Shown one piece after another: positions 19,054 through 27,689 of a DNA stretch of 64,000 nucleotides. The notes beneath the pieces are model-generated. The model saw only the letters and a program-made list of their open reading frames with translations. It did no database searches and was not told where the DNA came from. The translations under genes and the position numbers were made by a program. The number at the start of each line of letters is the position of its first letter. The first letter of the stretch is position 1. Source of the DNA: Methylibium sp. NZG (GTDB lineage Bacteria; Pseudomonadota; Gammaproteobacteria; Burkholderiales; Burkholderiaceae_C); assembly GCA_001263235.1 (NCBI GenBank), contig LGRD01000001.1:62001-126000 (forward strand). Reading direction: 5' to 3'.

Positions 19054-19992
19054 TCAATTATCGCTGGCGGGGTTTGGCGTTGCATCGCTTCCGGCGTCGC
19101 GCGTGGCACCGCTGCCGGCGTAGATGCTGGGCTCGCCCGCCGGCCGCGTCTTGAAGCGCTTGTGCACCCACAGGTACTGCGGCGGGTCGACACGAATCTC
19201 GTCTTCGATCCAGCGGTTCATGCGCGCGGTGTCGGCCAGCGCATCGTCGCTCGGGAAGTCGCCCCAAGCCGGCAGAAAGCGCACCACGTAGCCTTGCCCG
19301 CCCGGCAACATCTTGGCCACCACCGGCTGCACCACCATGTTCAGCGCCCGCGCCATGCGCGAGGGCGCGAGCAGCGTGGCCGCCGGCACGCCGAAGAAGG
19401 GCACGAAAGCAGCGTCGCGCGCGCCGAAGTCCATGTCGGGCAGGTTGAAGAAGGCGGTGCCCTTGCGGATGGCGCGCAGCAGCGGCTTGGCCGAGTCGCT
19501 GCGCGGAAACACCTCGGCCAGGCCAAAGCGCAAGCGCCCGGTGCGGATGGCGGCGTCCATCACCGCGTTGGTCTGCTGCTGGTAGATCGAGGCGACGAAG
19601 CGCTTCTGGAACAACTGCGTCGCGGCACCGGCCACGTCGAGCGCCATGAAGTGCGGCACCAGCCACATCACCGCCCGCTCGCTGCGTTCGGCGAGTTGCA
19701 CGTCGCCTTCGACGCGAATCAGCCGCTTCAGCCGCGCAGGCGAGGCGTACCACAGCAAGCCGCGCTCGACGATGCTGCGGCCGAGCCAGCGGAAGTGCTC
19801 GCGCGCCAACGCCAGCCGCTGCGCTGCCGTGTGCTCGGGGAAGCACAGTTCGAGGTTGCGCAGCACCACGCGCCGGCGCGAGCCGGCGAGCACGAACAGC
19901 GCACGCCCGACGGTGCGGCCCACCGGCGCCAGCAACGCCAGCGGCAACCAGTGCAACAGCCACAGAACAGCGAGCAGGAGACGAGCGCCCAA
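19054..19992 (-). CDS. Lipid A biosynthesis lauroyl/late acyltransferase (LpxL family)
   Basis: This inner-membrane enzyme adds a secondary acyl chain to the lipid A precursor. I set the start at the TTG ending at 19992 ([15 protein letters not shown]) because AAGGA lies eight bases upstream and the N-terminal membrane anchor begins there; the frame upstream has no coding character. The product is 312 residues, the usual family length. His114 in VPHFMALD gives the HX4D catalytic motif, followed by [17 protein letters not shown]. It is the second of two related acyltransferase genes in a row, ending 4 bases before the dapF start codon. Confidence 0.9.
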   Translation of the reverse strand: MGARLLLAVLWLLHWLPLALLAPVGRTVGRALFVLAGSRRRVVLRNLELCFPEHTAAQRLALAREHFRWLGRSIVERGLLWYASPARLKRLIRVEGDVQLAERSERAVMWLVPHFMALDVAGAATQLFQKRFVASIYQQQTNAVMDAAIRTGRLRFGLAEVFPRSDSAKPLLRAIRKGTAFFNLPDMDFGARDAAFVPFFGVPAATLLAPSRMARALNMVVQPVVAKMLPGGQGYVVRFLPAWGDFPSDDALADTARMNRWIEDEIRVDPPQYLWVHKRFKTRPAGEPSIYAGSGATRDAGSDATPNPASDN

Positions 19993-20014
19993 CGAGGCTT
20001 CCTTGTGGTCTGAC

Positions 20015-20042
20015 GCGGTGAGATGCGGTGAGATGCGGTGAG
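20015..20042. repeat. 10-bp tandem repeat between the two acyltransferase genes
   Basis: The unit GCGGTGAGAT occurs at 20015-20024 and 20025-20034, and its first eight bases again at 20035-20042. It lies in the 80-base spacer between the two lipid A acyltransferase genes, just upstream of the TTG start. Slippage could vary the spacing; no function is evident. Confidence 0.7.
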
Positions 20043-20072
20043 TGGCAGCGAAAGCGAAGCGGCGTGGCCCGC

Positions 20073-20948
20073 TCAACCTTCGACCGCCTCGCCCGCCGCT
20101 TGCACCCGCGGTTGCTTGTAGCGGTTGTAGCCCCACAGATACTGCTGCGGGCACTGCAGGATCAGCCGCTCCATCGCCCGGTTGATGGCGGCGGCGGATT
20201 CTGCCTGAGCGTTTGCATCGGCCGGCAACACGTCGTCGAACGCGCTGAAGCGCACCGCGTAACCGGCGCCGTGGGGCAGCCGCTCGCCCCACACCAGCAG
20301 CAGCACCGCGCCGGTTTGCTGCACCAGGCGCGCGGCGAGCGTCATCGTGTAGGCGGGCCGGCCGAAGAACGGCGCCCACACGCCCATGCCCTCGGGCGGC
20401 ACCTGGTCGGGCAGCAGGCCCACCGCCTCGCCCCGCCGCAGCGCGCGGATGAGCTGGCGCACGCCCGCCAGCGTGGCCGGCGCGGTGGCCACGCCCGGGC
20501 GCGCACGCGAGCCGTCCATCAACTCGCGCAGCCACTGCTGGCGTGCCGGCCGGTAGAGCACGGTGATCGGCCCGTGGCGCGCAGCAAAGCGCTCGGCAAT
20601 CGCCTGCGCAGTGACTTCGAAGCAGCCCAGGTGCGGCGTGAGGAAGACCACGCCGCGGCCCTGCGCGTGCGCCGCCTCGACCAACTCGGCGCCGTGCAAA
20701 TGGAGCGCGGGCCGAATCGGCTCGTCCGCTGGGCGCAGCCACAGGAAAGGCAGCTCTGCGGCCAGCCGGCCCGCCTCGGCGATCGCCGGGCGGCTCGCGC
20801 TGGCGGGCACGCCGGCCAGCGCCGCGTTGGCCTGGAAGCGACGCCGGTACGACGGCGACAGCACAAACGTGAGCCAGCCCAGAAAGCCGCCCAAACGATG
20901 CAGAAGCCACAAAGGACGGTTGGACAGCCAGCGAGCCAGGAACACCAT
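20073..20948 (-). CDS. Lysophospholipid/lipid A acyltransferase family protein
   Basis: The 291-residue product starts MVFLARWLSNRPLWLLHRLGG with an N-terminal membrane anchor, and carries the HX4E-type motif at His106 (TPHLGCFEVT). PITVLYRPARQQWLRELM, LLPDQVPPEGMGVWAPFFGRPAYT and the C-terminal CPQQYLWGYNRYKQPR are typical of LpxL/LpxM relatives. It precedes a second homologue, so the pair probably adds the two secondary acyl chains to lipid A. Which chain each adds cannot be told. It is divergent from metK. Confidence 0.9.
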   Translation of the reverse strand: MVFLARWLSNRPLWLLHRLGGFLGWLTFVLSPSYRRRFQANAALAGVPASASRPAIAEAGRLAAELPFLWLRPADEPIRPALHLHGAELVEAAHAQGRGVVFLTPHLGCFEVTAQAIAERFAARHGPITVLYRPARQQWLRELMDGSRARPGVATAPATLAGVRQLIRALRRGEAVGLLPDQVPPEGMGVWAPFFGRPAYTMTLAARLVQQTGAVLLLVWGERLPHGAGYAVRFSAFDDVLPADANAQAESAAAINRAMERLILQCPQQYLWGYNRYKQPRVQAAGEAVEG

Positions 20949-20954
20949 CTTTTC

Positions 20955-20960
20955 TATAAT
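20955..20960 (+). promoter_or_regulatory. Perfect -10 box (TATAAT) upstream of metK
   Basis: TATAAT lies 187 bases before the metK start codon, just outside the divergent acyltransferase gene. No good -35 hexamer is seen at 16-18 bases upstream, so the promoter may need an activator. The 180-base leader that follows contains a small hairpin (ACCGA / TCGGT near 21009), but I could not match any SAM- or SAH-riboswitch consensus to it. Confidence 0.45.
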
Positions 20961-21147
20961 CCGCGAATCGCCGAGTTAATTTGAACTACTTGCGGGGCGA
21001 TGCACACACCGACGACCTCGGTGCGGTGCCGGGCAGCGAAACACATCGCCGCTCCACAAATCCTGCTAAAGCGTTCGCCGCTCCTCCAAGAGTTTCAGGC
21101 CGGCAACGCAGCGTGCAACCTGATTGATTTTTACATTGGAGTACCGA

Positions 21148-22329
21148 GTGGCCAACGATTTCCTTTTCACCTCCGAGTCCGTCTCCGAAGGTCACCCTGA
21201 CAAGGTGGCCGACCAGGTCTCCGACGCGATTCTCGACGCGATCTTCAAGCAAGACCCGCGCAGCCGCGTGGCCGCCGAGACGCTGTGCAACACCGGCCTG
21301 GTGGTGCTGGCCGGCGAGATCACGACCAACGCGCATGTGGACTACATCCAGGTCGCGCGCGACACCATCAAGCGCATCGGCTACGACAACACCGAGTACG
21401 GCATCGACTACAAGGGCTGCGCGGTGATGGTCTGCTACGACAAGCAGAGCAACGACATCGCGCAAGGCGTGGACCATGCGAGCGACGACCACCTGAACAC
21501 CGGCGCCGGTGACCAGGGCCTGATGTTCGGCTACGCCTGCGACGAGACGCCCGAGCTGATGCCCGCGCCGATCTACTACGCGCACCGCCTCGTTGAGCGC
21601 CAGGCGCAACTGCGCAAGGACGGCCGCCTGCCCTTCCTGCGCCCCGACGCCAAGAGCCAGGTGACGATGCGCTATGTGGACGGCAAGCCGCACAGCATCG
21701 ACACCGTGGTGCTGAGCACGCAGCACGACCCCGACCAGAGCGAGTCGCCCAAGAAGATGAAGGCGTCGTTCAACGAGGCCATCATCGAAGAGATCATCAA
21801 GCCGGCGCTGCCCAAGGAGTGGCTGAAGAACACCAAGTACCTCATCAACCCGACGGGCCGCTTTGTCATCGGCGGCCCGCAGGGCGATTGTGGTTTGACC
21901 GGCCGCAAGATCATCGTCGACACCTACGGCGGCGCCTGCCCGCACGGCGGCGGCGCCTTCAGCGGCAAGGACCCGAGCAAGGTCGACCGCTCGGCCGCCT
22001 ACGCCGCGCGCTACGTCGCCAAGAACATCGTCGCTGCCGGCATCGCCAAGCAGTGCCAGATCCAGGTGGCCTACGCCATCGGCGTGGCGCGGCCGATGAA
22101 CGTCACCGTCTACACCGAAGGCACCGGCAGGATCAGCGACGAACGCATCTCGGCGCTGGTCAACGAGCACTTCGACCTGCGGCCCAAGGGCATCATCCAG
22201 ATGCTCGATTTGCTGCGGCCGATCTACGAGAAGACGGCGGCGTATGGGCACTTCGGCCGCGAGGAGCCGGAGTTCGCGTGGGAGAGGACAGATAAAGCTG
22301 CAGCCCTCAAGGCTGCAGCCGGGCTGTAA
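21148..22329 (+). CDS. metK: S-adenosylmethionine synthetase
   Basis: MetK makes S-adenosylmethionine from methionine and ATP. I start at GTG 21148 ([20 protein letters not shown]), which has GGAG eight bases upstream and gives 393 residues, the family norm. An upstream TTG in frame is less likely. Signature stretches are [49 protein letters not shown] and [20 protein letters not shown] structured region overlaps the 3' end of the gene and its stop codon. An IS630 element follows within 60 bases. Confidence 0.97.
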   Translation: MANDFLFTSESVSEGHPDKVADQVSDAILDAIFKQDPRSRVAAETLCNTGLVVLAGEITTNAHVDYIQVARDTIKRIGYDNTEYGIDYKGCAVMVCYDKQSNDIAQGVDHASDDHLNTGAGDQGLMFGYACDETPELMPAPIYYAHRLVERQAQLRKDGRLPFLRPDAKSQVTMRYVDGKPHSIDTVVLSTQHDPDQSESPKKMKASFNEAIIEEIIKPALPKEWLKNTKYLINPTGRFVIGGPQGDCGLTGRKIIVDTYGGACPHGGGAFSGKDPSKVDRSAAYAARYVAKNIVAAGIAKQCQIQVAYAIGVARPMNVTVYTEGTGRISDERISALVNEHFDLRPKGIIQMLDLLRPIYEKTAAYGHFGREEPEFAWERTDKAAALKAAAGL

Positions 22330-22361
22330 GTCCGCCGCGCGACAGCGCGGTGTCTGTCCTC
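22284..22361 (+). other. Nested inverted repeats across the metK stop codon
   Basis: An outer 9-bp stem GAGGACAGA (22284-22292) / TCTGTCCTC (22353-22361) encloses two inner stems: GCTGCAGCC / GGCTGCAGC with a CTCAA loop, inside the last metK codons, and CCGCGC / GCGCGG with a GACA loop at 22335-22350, after the stop. The arrangement would fold as a three-way junction in RNA. No U-run follows, so it is not a canonical terminator. It may act in 3'-end protection or rho-linked termination. Confidence 0.5.
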
Positions 22362-22390
22362 CGGCGCAGGGTAACTAAATGCTTCCGGAT

Positions 22391-23508
22391 CAATGATCCG
22401 GCATTGATGAACTTGAATCAAGCCGCATAGCGAACCGGATCATGCTCGAAGTACTTTCGAATCCGCTCGGGCTGGCGTTGCACGCTGCGCAGATGACGAG
22501 CCGTGGCCTTGACCAGTTGCAGCTTGGTGCGCGCCGGAGCCAGCTTCGTCACCGCCTGCTTGATGTCCGCGTTGGCCATCTCGTCGGGGTTGAGCTCGGG
22601 GCTGTAGCTGGGCAGGTAGAACACCTCGATTGCATCGGCGTGCTCGGCCAGCCAGGCCTTCACCGGCTTGGCGTGATGCACCCGCAGGTTGTCCAGGATC
22701 AGGAACAGCTTCTTGGCCGCCCCCTTGATCAGCCGGCGCAGGAAGTCGATCAGGATGTTCGCGTTGAGCGCGCCGTCGAAGATGCGCCAGCGCATCTGGC
22801 CCTTGTTGGTCACGGTGGAGATCACCGACAGGCCGTAGCGCTTATTGTTGACCCGCACCAGCGGCGTTTGCCCCTTGGGCGCGAAGCCCCGGCCCCGCAC
22901 GTCGTCGCTGCGCAGGCCGCTCTCGTCGCCCCAGTGAATCTCCGCACCCTCGGCCTTGGCACGGGCGGCGATGACCGGATAGTCCTCGTCGAGCCACTTC
23001 TTGACCGCCGCGGGCGACTGCTCGTAGGCCTTCTTCATCGGCTTTTGCGGCGTGAAGCCCCAGCGCGCCAGGTACAGCCCCATCGTGCGCACCGGCAGGC
23101 GGATGCCAAAGCGCTGCTCGATGAGCTGCGCCACCGCAGTGCGGGTCCACAGCGCGTAGGGCATCTTCAGCTGGTCGGGCGTCTTGTCGGTGATGAGCTT
23201 GCGCACCGCGGCCTCCTGCGCCGCGTCGAGCAGCCGGCCGTCGCCGCTCTTGCGTCCGGTGGGCGCGTCGCGCAGGGCCTTGGCACCCGCCGCGTCGTGG
23301 CGTTTGCAGATGTCGAACACGCCCGTGCGGCTCAACCCCGTCTGCGCCGCAATCTCGTCGTAGGTCCGGCCTGCCTTGCGCAGCCGGATGACCTGCACGC
23401 GCCGCTCGTGTCGCGCGTCGCGCGACAACGTTCTCATGTCGGTTGCTTCCATCACCATAAGATGATGACGCAATCGAATAGTTCAAGTTAAATGCTTCCG
23501 GATCAATA
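22391..23508 (-). mobile_element. IS630-family insertion sequence
   Basis: The element holds one transposase gene and imperfect terminal inverted repeats. The left end (from about 22391) reads inward TGATCCGG, then CATT, then AACTTGAA. The right end read inward from 23508 has TGATCCGG, AAGCATT and AACTTGAA. The 18 bases AAATGCTTCCGGATCAAT that close the right end (23491-23508) also occur in the same orientation at 22377-22394, directly abutting the left end. IS630 elements target TA, but I cannot fix the target duplication because of this extra end. Confidence 0.8.
22418..23473 (-). CDS. IS630-family transposase
   Basis: The 351-residue transposase opens with a helix-turn-helix region (VIRLRKAGRTYDEIAAQTGLSRTGVFDICKRH) and a winged-helix segment (LWTRTAVAQLIEQRFGIRLPVRTMGLYLARWGF). 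The DDE catalytic domain follows, with WGDESG, LILDNLRVHHAKPVKAW and YSPELNPDE supplying the three acidic residues in IS630 spacing. Reading frame and motifs are intact, so the element may still be active. A later start at MRTLSRDARH is possible. Confidence 0.93.
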   Translation of the reverse strand: MRHHLMVMEATDMRTLSRDARHERRVQVIRLRKAGRTYDEIAAQTGLSRTGVFDICKRHDAAGAKALRDAPTGRKSGDGRLLDAAQEAAVRKLITDKTPDQLKMPYALWTRTAVAQLIEQRFGIRLPVRTMGLYLARWGFTPQKPMKKAYEQSPAAVKKWLDEDYPVIAARAKAEGAEIHWGDESGLRSDDVRGRGFAPKGQTPLVRVNNKRYGLSVISTVTNKGQMRWRIFDGALNANILIDFLRRLIKGAAKKLFLILDNLRVHHAKPVKAWLAEHADAIEVFYLPSYSPELNPDEMANADIKQAVTKLAPARTKLQLVKATARHLRSVQRQPERIRKYFEHDPVRYAA

Positions 23509-23539
23509 AGGCCCCCCGGGGGCCGTGCCGGAGCCAACG

Positions 23540-23820
23540 GAATGACATTCGCATCAAGGCAAAAGTTCGTCAGGAGACGAACACCAAGACCGGCGATCGC
23601 ATTCGAGTGCGAGTCACCGTCCTTGATCGTGCGGATGTGGTGATTCCAGAGGACCTGATGAATGCACTGGCAGCCGAAGGTGTGATTGAAGCTTTCAAGC
23701 TACTGCCGCCCGGCAAACAGAACTTCATCATTCGTCGAATTGACGAATCAGCCAAACCGCAGACTCGCGAGAAGAGAATTCAGGAGGGCGTGCTCTCCGC
23801 GCATGAGAGAGCGGGAAGCG
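23540..23820 (+). pseudogene. Truncated YdeI/OmpD-associated (DUF1905-OmdA) gene
   Basis: An open stretch beginning near 23540 encodes NDIRIKAKVRQETNTKTGDR, then VIPEDLMNALAAEG, FKLLPPGKQNFIIRRID and PQTREKRIQEGV. This matches the end of the DUF1905 domain followed by the YdeI/OmdA helical repeat, linked by name to bacteriocin protection. The 5' half is missing, cut near the IS630 right end. No stop codon appears where the family normally ends; the frame runs on into GC-saturated DNA. By hand count bases 23641-23700 are 50% GC, well below the neighbours, which suggests a foreign origin. Confidence 0.75.
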
Positions 23821-24496
23821 GCGATGAGGTCTGTGCTGGCGGCCGCGTCCCCGGGATGCAGGGAACGGTGCTCGGCAGCGCGGCTGCGCGCGCCCGGGCG
23901 CTCGACGGTTACGCGTTCATCGTCCCCTCGACCCAGCACGCCAGGCCGGTGGTTGCCGCGGTCCCCCGCCCGCCCTACGGCGCCGCTTCCCGCTTTGCGC
24001 CGGCGGCCGGCTGCGCGCTCCCGTCGCCGCAGGCCCGCTGTCGCGTGTTGTTCAGTCGTGCCGCCCGGCTGCCCGGCTGCCCCGCTTTCCCCATCTTGCC
24101 ACGCTGCGTCGCCGCGCAGCGCCCGACGGCGCTGGTGCTTTGTGCCCGTGAGCTCGGAGTTGACGGGGGGCTGCGGGGGGCCGTCGTGATGTAGTGGGAC
24201 ACTGCCGATGGGCTGATCGCGCGCGCGCACCCGCTTGCCGCGATGTTCCTACACGCGTGGCCGCGGGCCCTCAGCATGCTCAAGTGGTCGGGCGGCGGGC
24301 CGCGCGGCAACGATCAAAAGGCGCTGATCGAGTGTGCGGGCAGCGGGCCGGCGGTCGGGCGCGGGACACCGGAACACCGCGACACGGCAAGCCGGTTTCT
24401 CGGTTAGCAACCAACATTGTTCCAGTGGCCGAATTCCGCAGGTGGGTCGGTCGTTCGCCGCGCCTGCGCGCCGAGGGCTCGTGGGCTCTTGAGACC
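23821..24496. other. GC-rich stretch with no recognisable gene
   Basis: This 676-base stretch joins the YdeI fragment to the acyl-CoA ligase relic. It has long G and C runs, and open frames exist on several strands as expected at such composition, but I see no family motif, convincing ribosome-binding site or repeat. It may be further relic DNA of the same decayed block. Confidence 0.6.
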
Positions 24497-26032
24497 TGCG
24501 CTGTGGCGCTCTGCCCAGTCATCGAGCAGTTGACCACCCAGCGCCACGCGCGGACGGCCGGCGTGGCGCTGTGGCATTGGGGAAGCGGCATCGCGGCTGC
24601 CGAGCTGGGCCCGCGGGTCGACCGGTTCGCGGCTAGCCTGCAGCGCGAAAGCGCGCGGCCCGGCGACTCGGTAGCTTGGTGCCCCGGCGGCCCGCCGGCG
24701 CACGTGGGAACCAGGCTCCGCGTGTCGCGGTGTGGCGCTGGGGCGGGGCCGCTGCCGCCCAGCGCCACGCCGCAGCGCCTCGGGGGTCTGGTGGCCTACT
24801 GCGGCGCGGCGCGGGTGTCTGTCGATGCGCCGATGCGCGGGGCCCCCGCCCCGCCGGCGCCGGCGGGGCGCGTGGCGCGGTGCGCGGTGCCCGGTGGGCC
24901 GGGCGGGCCGCCGGGGTCCGCTTGGCCCGCCGGCAGGGCCGGCTCGCCCGAGCCGCCGACCCGCGCCGCCGGGGCACCGTTGAACAGTTTCTAATCTTCG
25001 GTCACCAGCGGAGCGCGCGGGGGCCCCGTGCATCCGCGCAATCTGCGAGTTTCCGAGGTGCCGAGGTGGGCGGGGCGGCGGGACGGGGCAGCCGCGGTCC
25101 CGCGGCCCGCCGCCCGGCTCCACTCCAACACCCCGCTGCCCGGCTTGCGCCCTACGCTGGCACTCTGTGGCTCCTTGGCCCTGATGCCGGGGTCCGACGG
25201 GCCCAAGGGCCCGCAACCCGCCCAGCGGTGGAGCGTGACGCAAACAGGGAAGGGCGGGGGGCAGTGCCAACGTATCCACGCGCACCGACACTTCGATGCT
25301 TGCTTGCTGGCGGCGTTCGGGCGTTGGATCGCAGTCGGGGCTCCGGGCACTCCGGCCCTACAGGCCAAGTTGCTGCAACGTTGGCACGGTGGCCTGGTCG
25401 CCCGGTAGGCTCTAACCGAAGGCGGCGGCGCTGCCACGCTGACGGGCCAAGGGCCCCCGGACACGCTGCACAGTGTCGCCCGGTCGCCGCCCCGGGGCGA
25501 AGTGCCGGTCGGCGGGGATGGGGGGGTCGGGCGGTCGGCCGGGCGGCTGGGTGGGGTCGTCGGGTACTCGCCGACCATGATGACCGGCTACCACGGTCTG
25601 ACCGAGGCCACGCGCCCGGCCGCGTGGCCCGACACGCAGGCCAAGCGCTCCATCCGCACTGGCGACCTGGGCCGCTGGGATGCCGAGGGCTCCAGGGCGC
25701 CGGGCGACGGCAAGACGCCCATGAGCATCTCCGGCGGCCTCAACCTCTCCCCCTGCGCCATGGCGGCGGGGCTGGCGGGCCAGGCCGACGTGCCCGAGGC
25801 GGCCGGGCTCCCCGTGCCGTCGGCACGCCGGGGCGAGGGGCCGGTGGCCTTTTGGGTGTTGCGGGATGGCTTGACGCTCTATGCCGCGTCGCTGCTCGCC
25901 TGGGTGAATGAGCGCGTCGGCAGGCCCGAAGGCCTCACCCCCGCCCAGCTCGTAGATGCGCGGCCGCGCGGGCCCGCGGGCAGGGTGGTCGAGGGCGAGC
26001 GGCGCGGGCCCGCGCGGGGCGGGGGCCCGTAG
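24497..26032 (+). pseudogene. Substitution-saturated relic of an AMP-dependent acyl-CoA ligase
   Basis: One frame carries eroded acyl-CoA ligase landmarks in the right order over 512 codons, the usual gene length. GVALWHWGSGIAAAELGPRV and DRFAASLQ mark the N-terminus. The ATP loop, normally SSGTTGTPKG, reads SSVTSGARGG at 24995-25024. FDACLLAAFGRWIAVGAPGT marks the middle. SPTMMTGYHGLTEATRP, the intact A7 motif IRTGDLGRWDAEG and MSISGGLNLSP follow, and the terminal catalytic Lys position is Arg (PAGRV). Only two in-frame stops interrupt (24992-24994, 25406-25408), and I see no frameshift. GC is extreme: 56 of 60 bases at 24841-24900. Confidence 0.75.
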
Positions 26033-26166
26033 CGCAGTCGGCCACGCGGCCGGTGCGTGCGCCGTGGGGCTCGGGCCAGCGTCGGCAAGGGCGCGCTCGG
26101 GGCGCGCTCTGGGAGGCAACTGCGCGGTGCTCCGCAAAAAAGGAGCCCAAAGGGCACGCTATTGGT

Positions 26167-27003
26167 TCAAGTTGTTGCGCGCGGGCGGCGATAGCGTGGA
26201 ACGTCCGGAGTCGGGGTGCGCCTCGCCTGCGGTGCTCCAGCTTTCAGAAAGCCGCCCATGAAAAGACTCTTCATCGCTTCCGGGCTGCCCGTCTGGACCT
26301 CCTCTCCGGCGATCACCACGTTGCCGTACAGCTTGACGCCGTAGTTGGGGTAGGCCATCACCACCACGTCTTCTGCCTTCACGCCGCGCGCTTCGAGGTT
26401 CAACACCGAGGTGAACGAGAAGCCGGTGATCGCGTCGACATCGCCGCGCACGAGCATCGTCTCGCGCAGCGGCGGGTCCATCGAGATCCAGTTCGGCGCG
26501 CCCAGGCCGTTGGCCTTGGCGAAGATCGGGAAGGCCTTGCGCCCGGCGTCGAACACCGGTGCGCCGAGCTTCTTGCCGGCCAGGTCGGCGGGGGTCTTGA
26601 TGCCGCTTTTCTTCAGCGCCATCACCGCGGCCGGCGTGTTGTTGTAGACCATCATCACCGCCACCGGCTTGTTCGGCGCGGTCGGGTTGTTGGCGTGGAA
26701 TTCCATCAACGCGGCCAGGTCGGCGAATCCCATGTCGTAGGCGCCCGAGGCCACGCGCGTGACCGTGCCGCCCGAGCCGTTGCCGGCATCGACCGTGACA
26801 TTGAGCTTCTCGGCCTTGAAGTAGCCCTTGGCCACAGGCACCAGGAAGAGCGCGGCCGGGCCTTCGAAGCGCCAGTCGAGCTGGAACTTGATGTTGGTCT
26901 CTTGCGCGTGGACGGTCGCCGTGGCGGCCAGGCCGAACGCCAGCGCGAGCCAGGACGGGACGGCAAGCGCGAGCGAGCGGCGGGTGAGGGAGGGCAGGGT
27001 CAT
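26167..27003 (-). pseudogene. 3'-truncated NMT1/THI5-type ABC substrate-binding protein
   Basis: The frame encodes 278 residues with an intact start (MTLPSLTRRSLALAVPSW), a signal peptide cleaved near VHAQE, and a good SsuA/THI5-like body: NIKFQLDWRFEGPAALFLVP, KGYFKAEKLNVTVDAGNGSG, GAYDMGFADLAALMEF and YGNVVIAGEEVQTGSPEAM. Family resemblance stops near residue 250 (about base 26255), after which the sequence becomes Arg/Pro-rich, against about 335 residues normally. The last helices of lobe 2 are missing. Such receptors feed importers of sulfonates, pyrimidine precursors and the like; no permease or ATPase is nearby. Confidence 0.8.
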
Positions 27004-27161
27004 TCGGTGCTCCGGTACAGAAGTGGGATGGCTGGATCTGGAAGAGACGCAAATTCTGTGCGCGGCGCATGCACCAAAGGAATCGGGTCAAGCGCTAAGG
27101 TGGTGCGTTGATCGCAGGCTGAAAGCGACGGCCTTAGTCGTACGCTGCTAACATTTAAAGT

Positions 27162-27393
27162 ATGAATGCCCGCCTCGATCATCTCATCGATGAAGCCCTG
27201 GCTCTGGCCCCGGAGGAGCGGTCCGCCGTCGTTCTGGCGCTTCTGGACAGCCTCGATGGCGAAGACGATGCGTCGGTCCACAGAGCATAAAGCATGGGCC
27301 GATGAAATTCGGCAACGCAAGGCCGACCTGCGCTCGGGAGCGGCGAAGGCTGCGCCTTGGAGTGAGGCCCGAGCTCGGCTGAGCGCCTTGTGA
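27162..27393 (+). pseudogene. Frameshifted antitoxin (addiction-module, PF09720-like)
   Basis: The gene starts at ATG 27162 (MNARLDHLIDEALALAPEER) with the helix typical of small ParD-like addiction-module antitoxins, then hits a stop at 27288-27290. Removing seven bases (TAAAGCA, 27288-27294) restores the expected continuation, from SVHRA into WADEIRQRKADLRSGA and the PW-EARARL tail, ending at 27393. A 7-base insertion with short flanking repeats is therefore the likely lesion. The last codons overlap the toxin start by four bases (GTGA), a sign of translational coupling. Confidence 0.75.
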
Positions 27394-27678
27394 GCCAATA
27401 CGTCGTCGAGATCGCGCCGCTGGCCGAGCGCGACCTCCAGGACGCGATCCTCTGGTACCGCGAACGAAGTGCTCTCGTCGCAGAAGCCTTTCGCGTTGAG
27501 GCCTTCGATGCCATCGACACAATCGGCACGGCGCCGCTCGGCAGGGCAGCGGATGGCGAAGGCAATCGTCGCCGTGTCATGCATCGATTTCCGTACTCGG
27601 CTTCGCGCCTGTTTCCAAGTTGGTGGGTCGACTTGCAGGCACTTGCAAGACGTCAACTTTGGCGCGAGGCGATCGTGA
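27390..27678 (+). pseudogene. ParE/RelE-type toxin gene with lost 3' end
   Basis: A GTG start at 27390 overlaps the antitoxin stop. The product begins MSQYVVEIAPLAERDLQDAI and shows WYRERSALVAEAFRVEAFDA and GNRRRVMHRFPYS, the core of ParE-type gyrase-targeting or RelE-fold toxins. After FPYS the expected final beta strand is lost, and no in-frame stop occurs until 28937, deep inside the opposite-strand hydrolase gene. The +1 frame closes at 27676-27678. I read this as a frameshifted or 3'-truncated toxin, so the module is probably inactive. Confidence 0.7.
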
Positions 27679-27689
27679 GTTTGGCAAGC

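Noticed and set aside
20961-21147. A SAM or SAH riboswitch in the metK leader.
   Set aside because: Only a short hairpin is evident; I could not place any of the known conserved cores, so I do not call it.
23821-24496. Several overlapping open frames of 60-270 codons on both strands in the GC-rich block.
   Set aside because: Stop codons are rare at this composition. None shows a family motif, a ribosome-binding site or non-random residue use.
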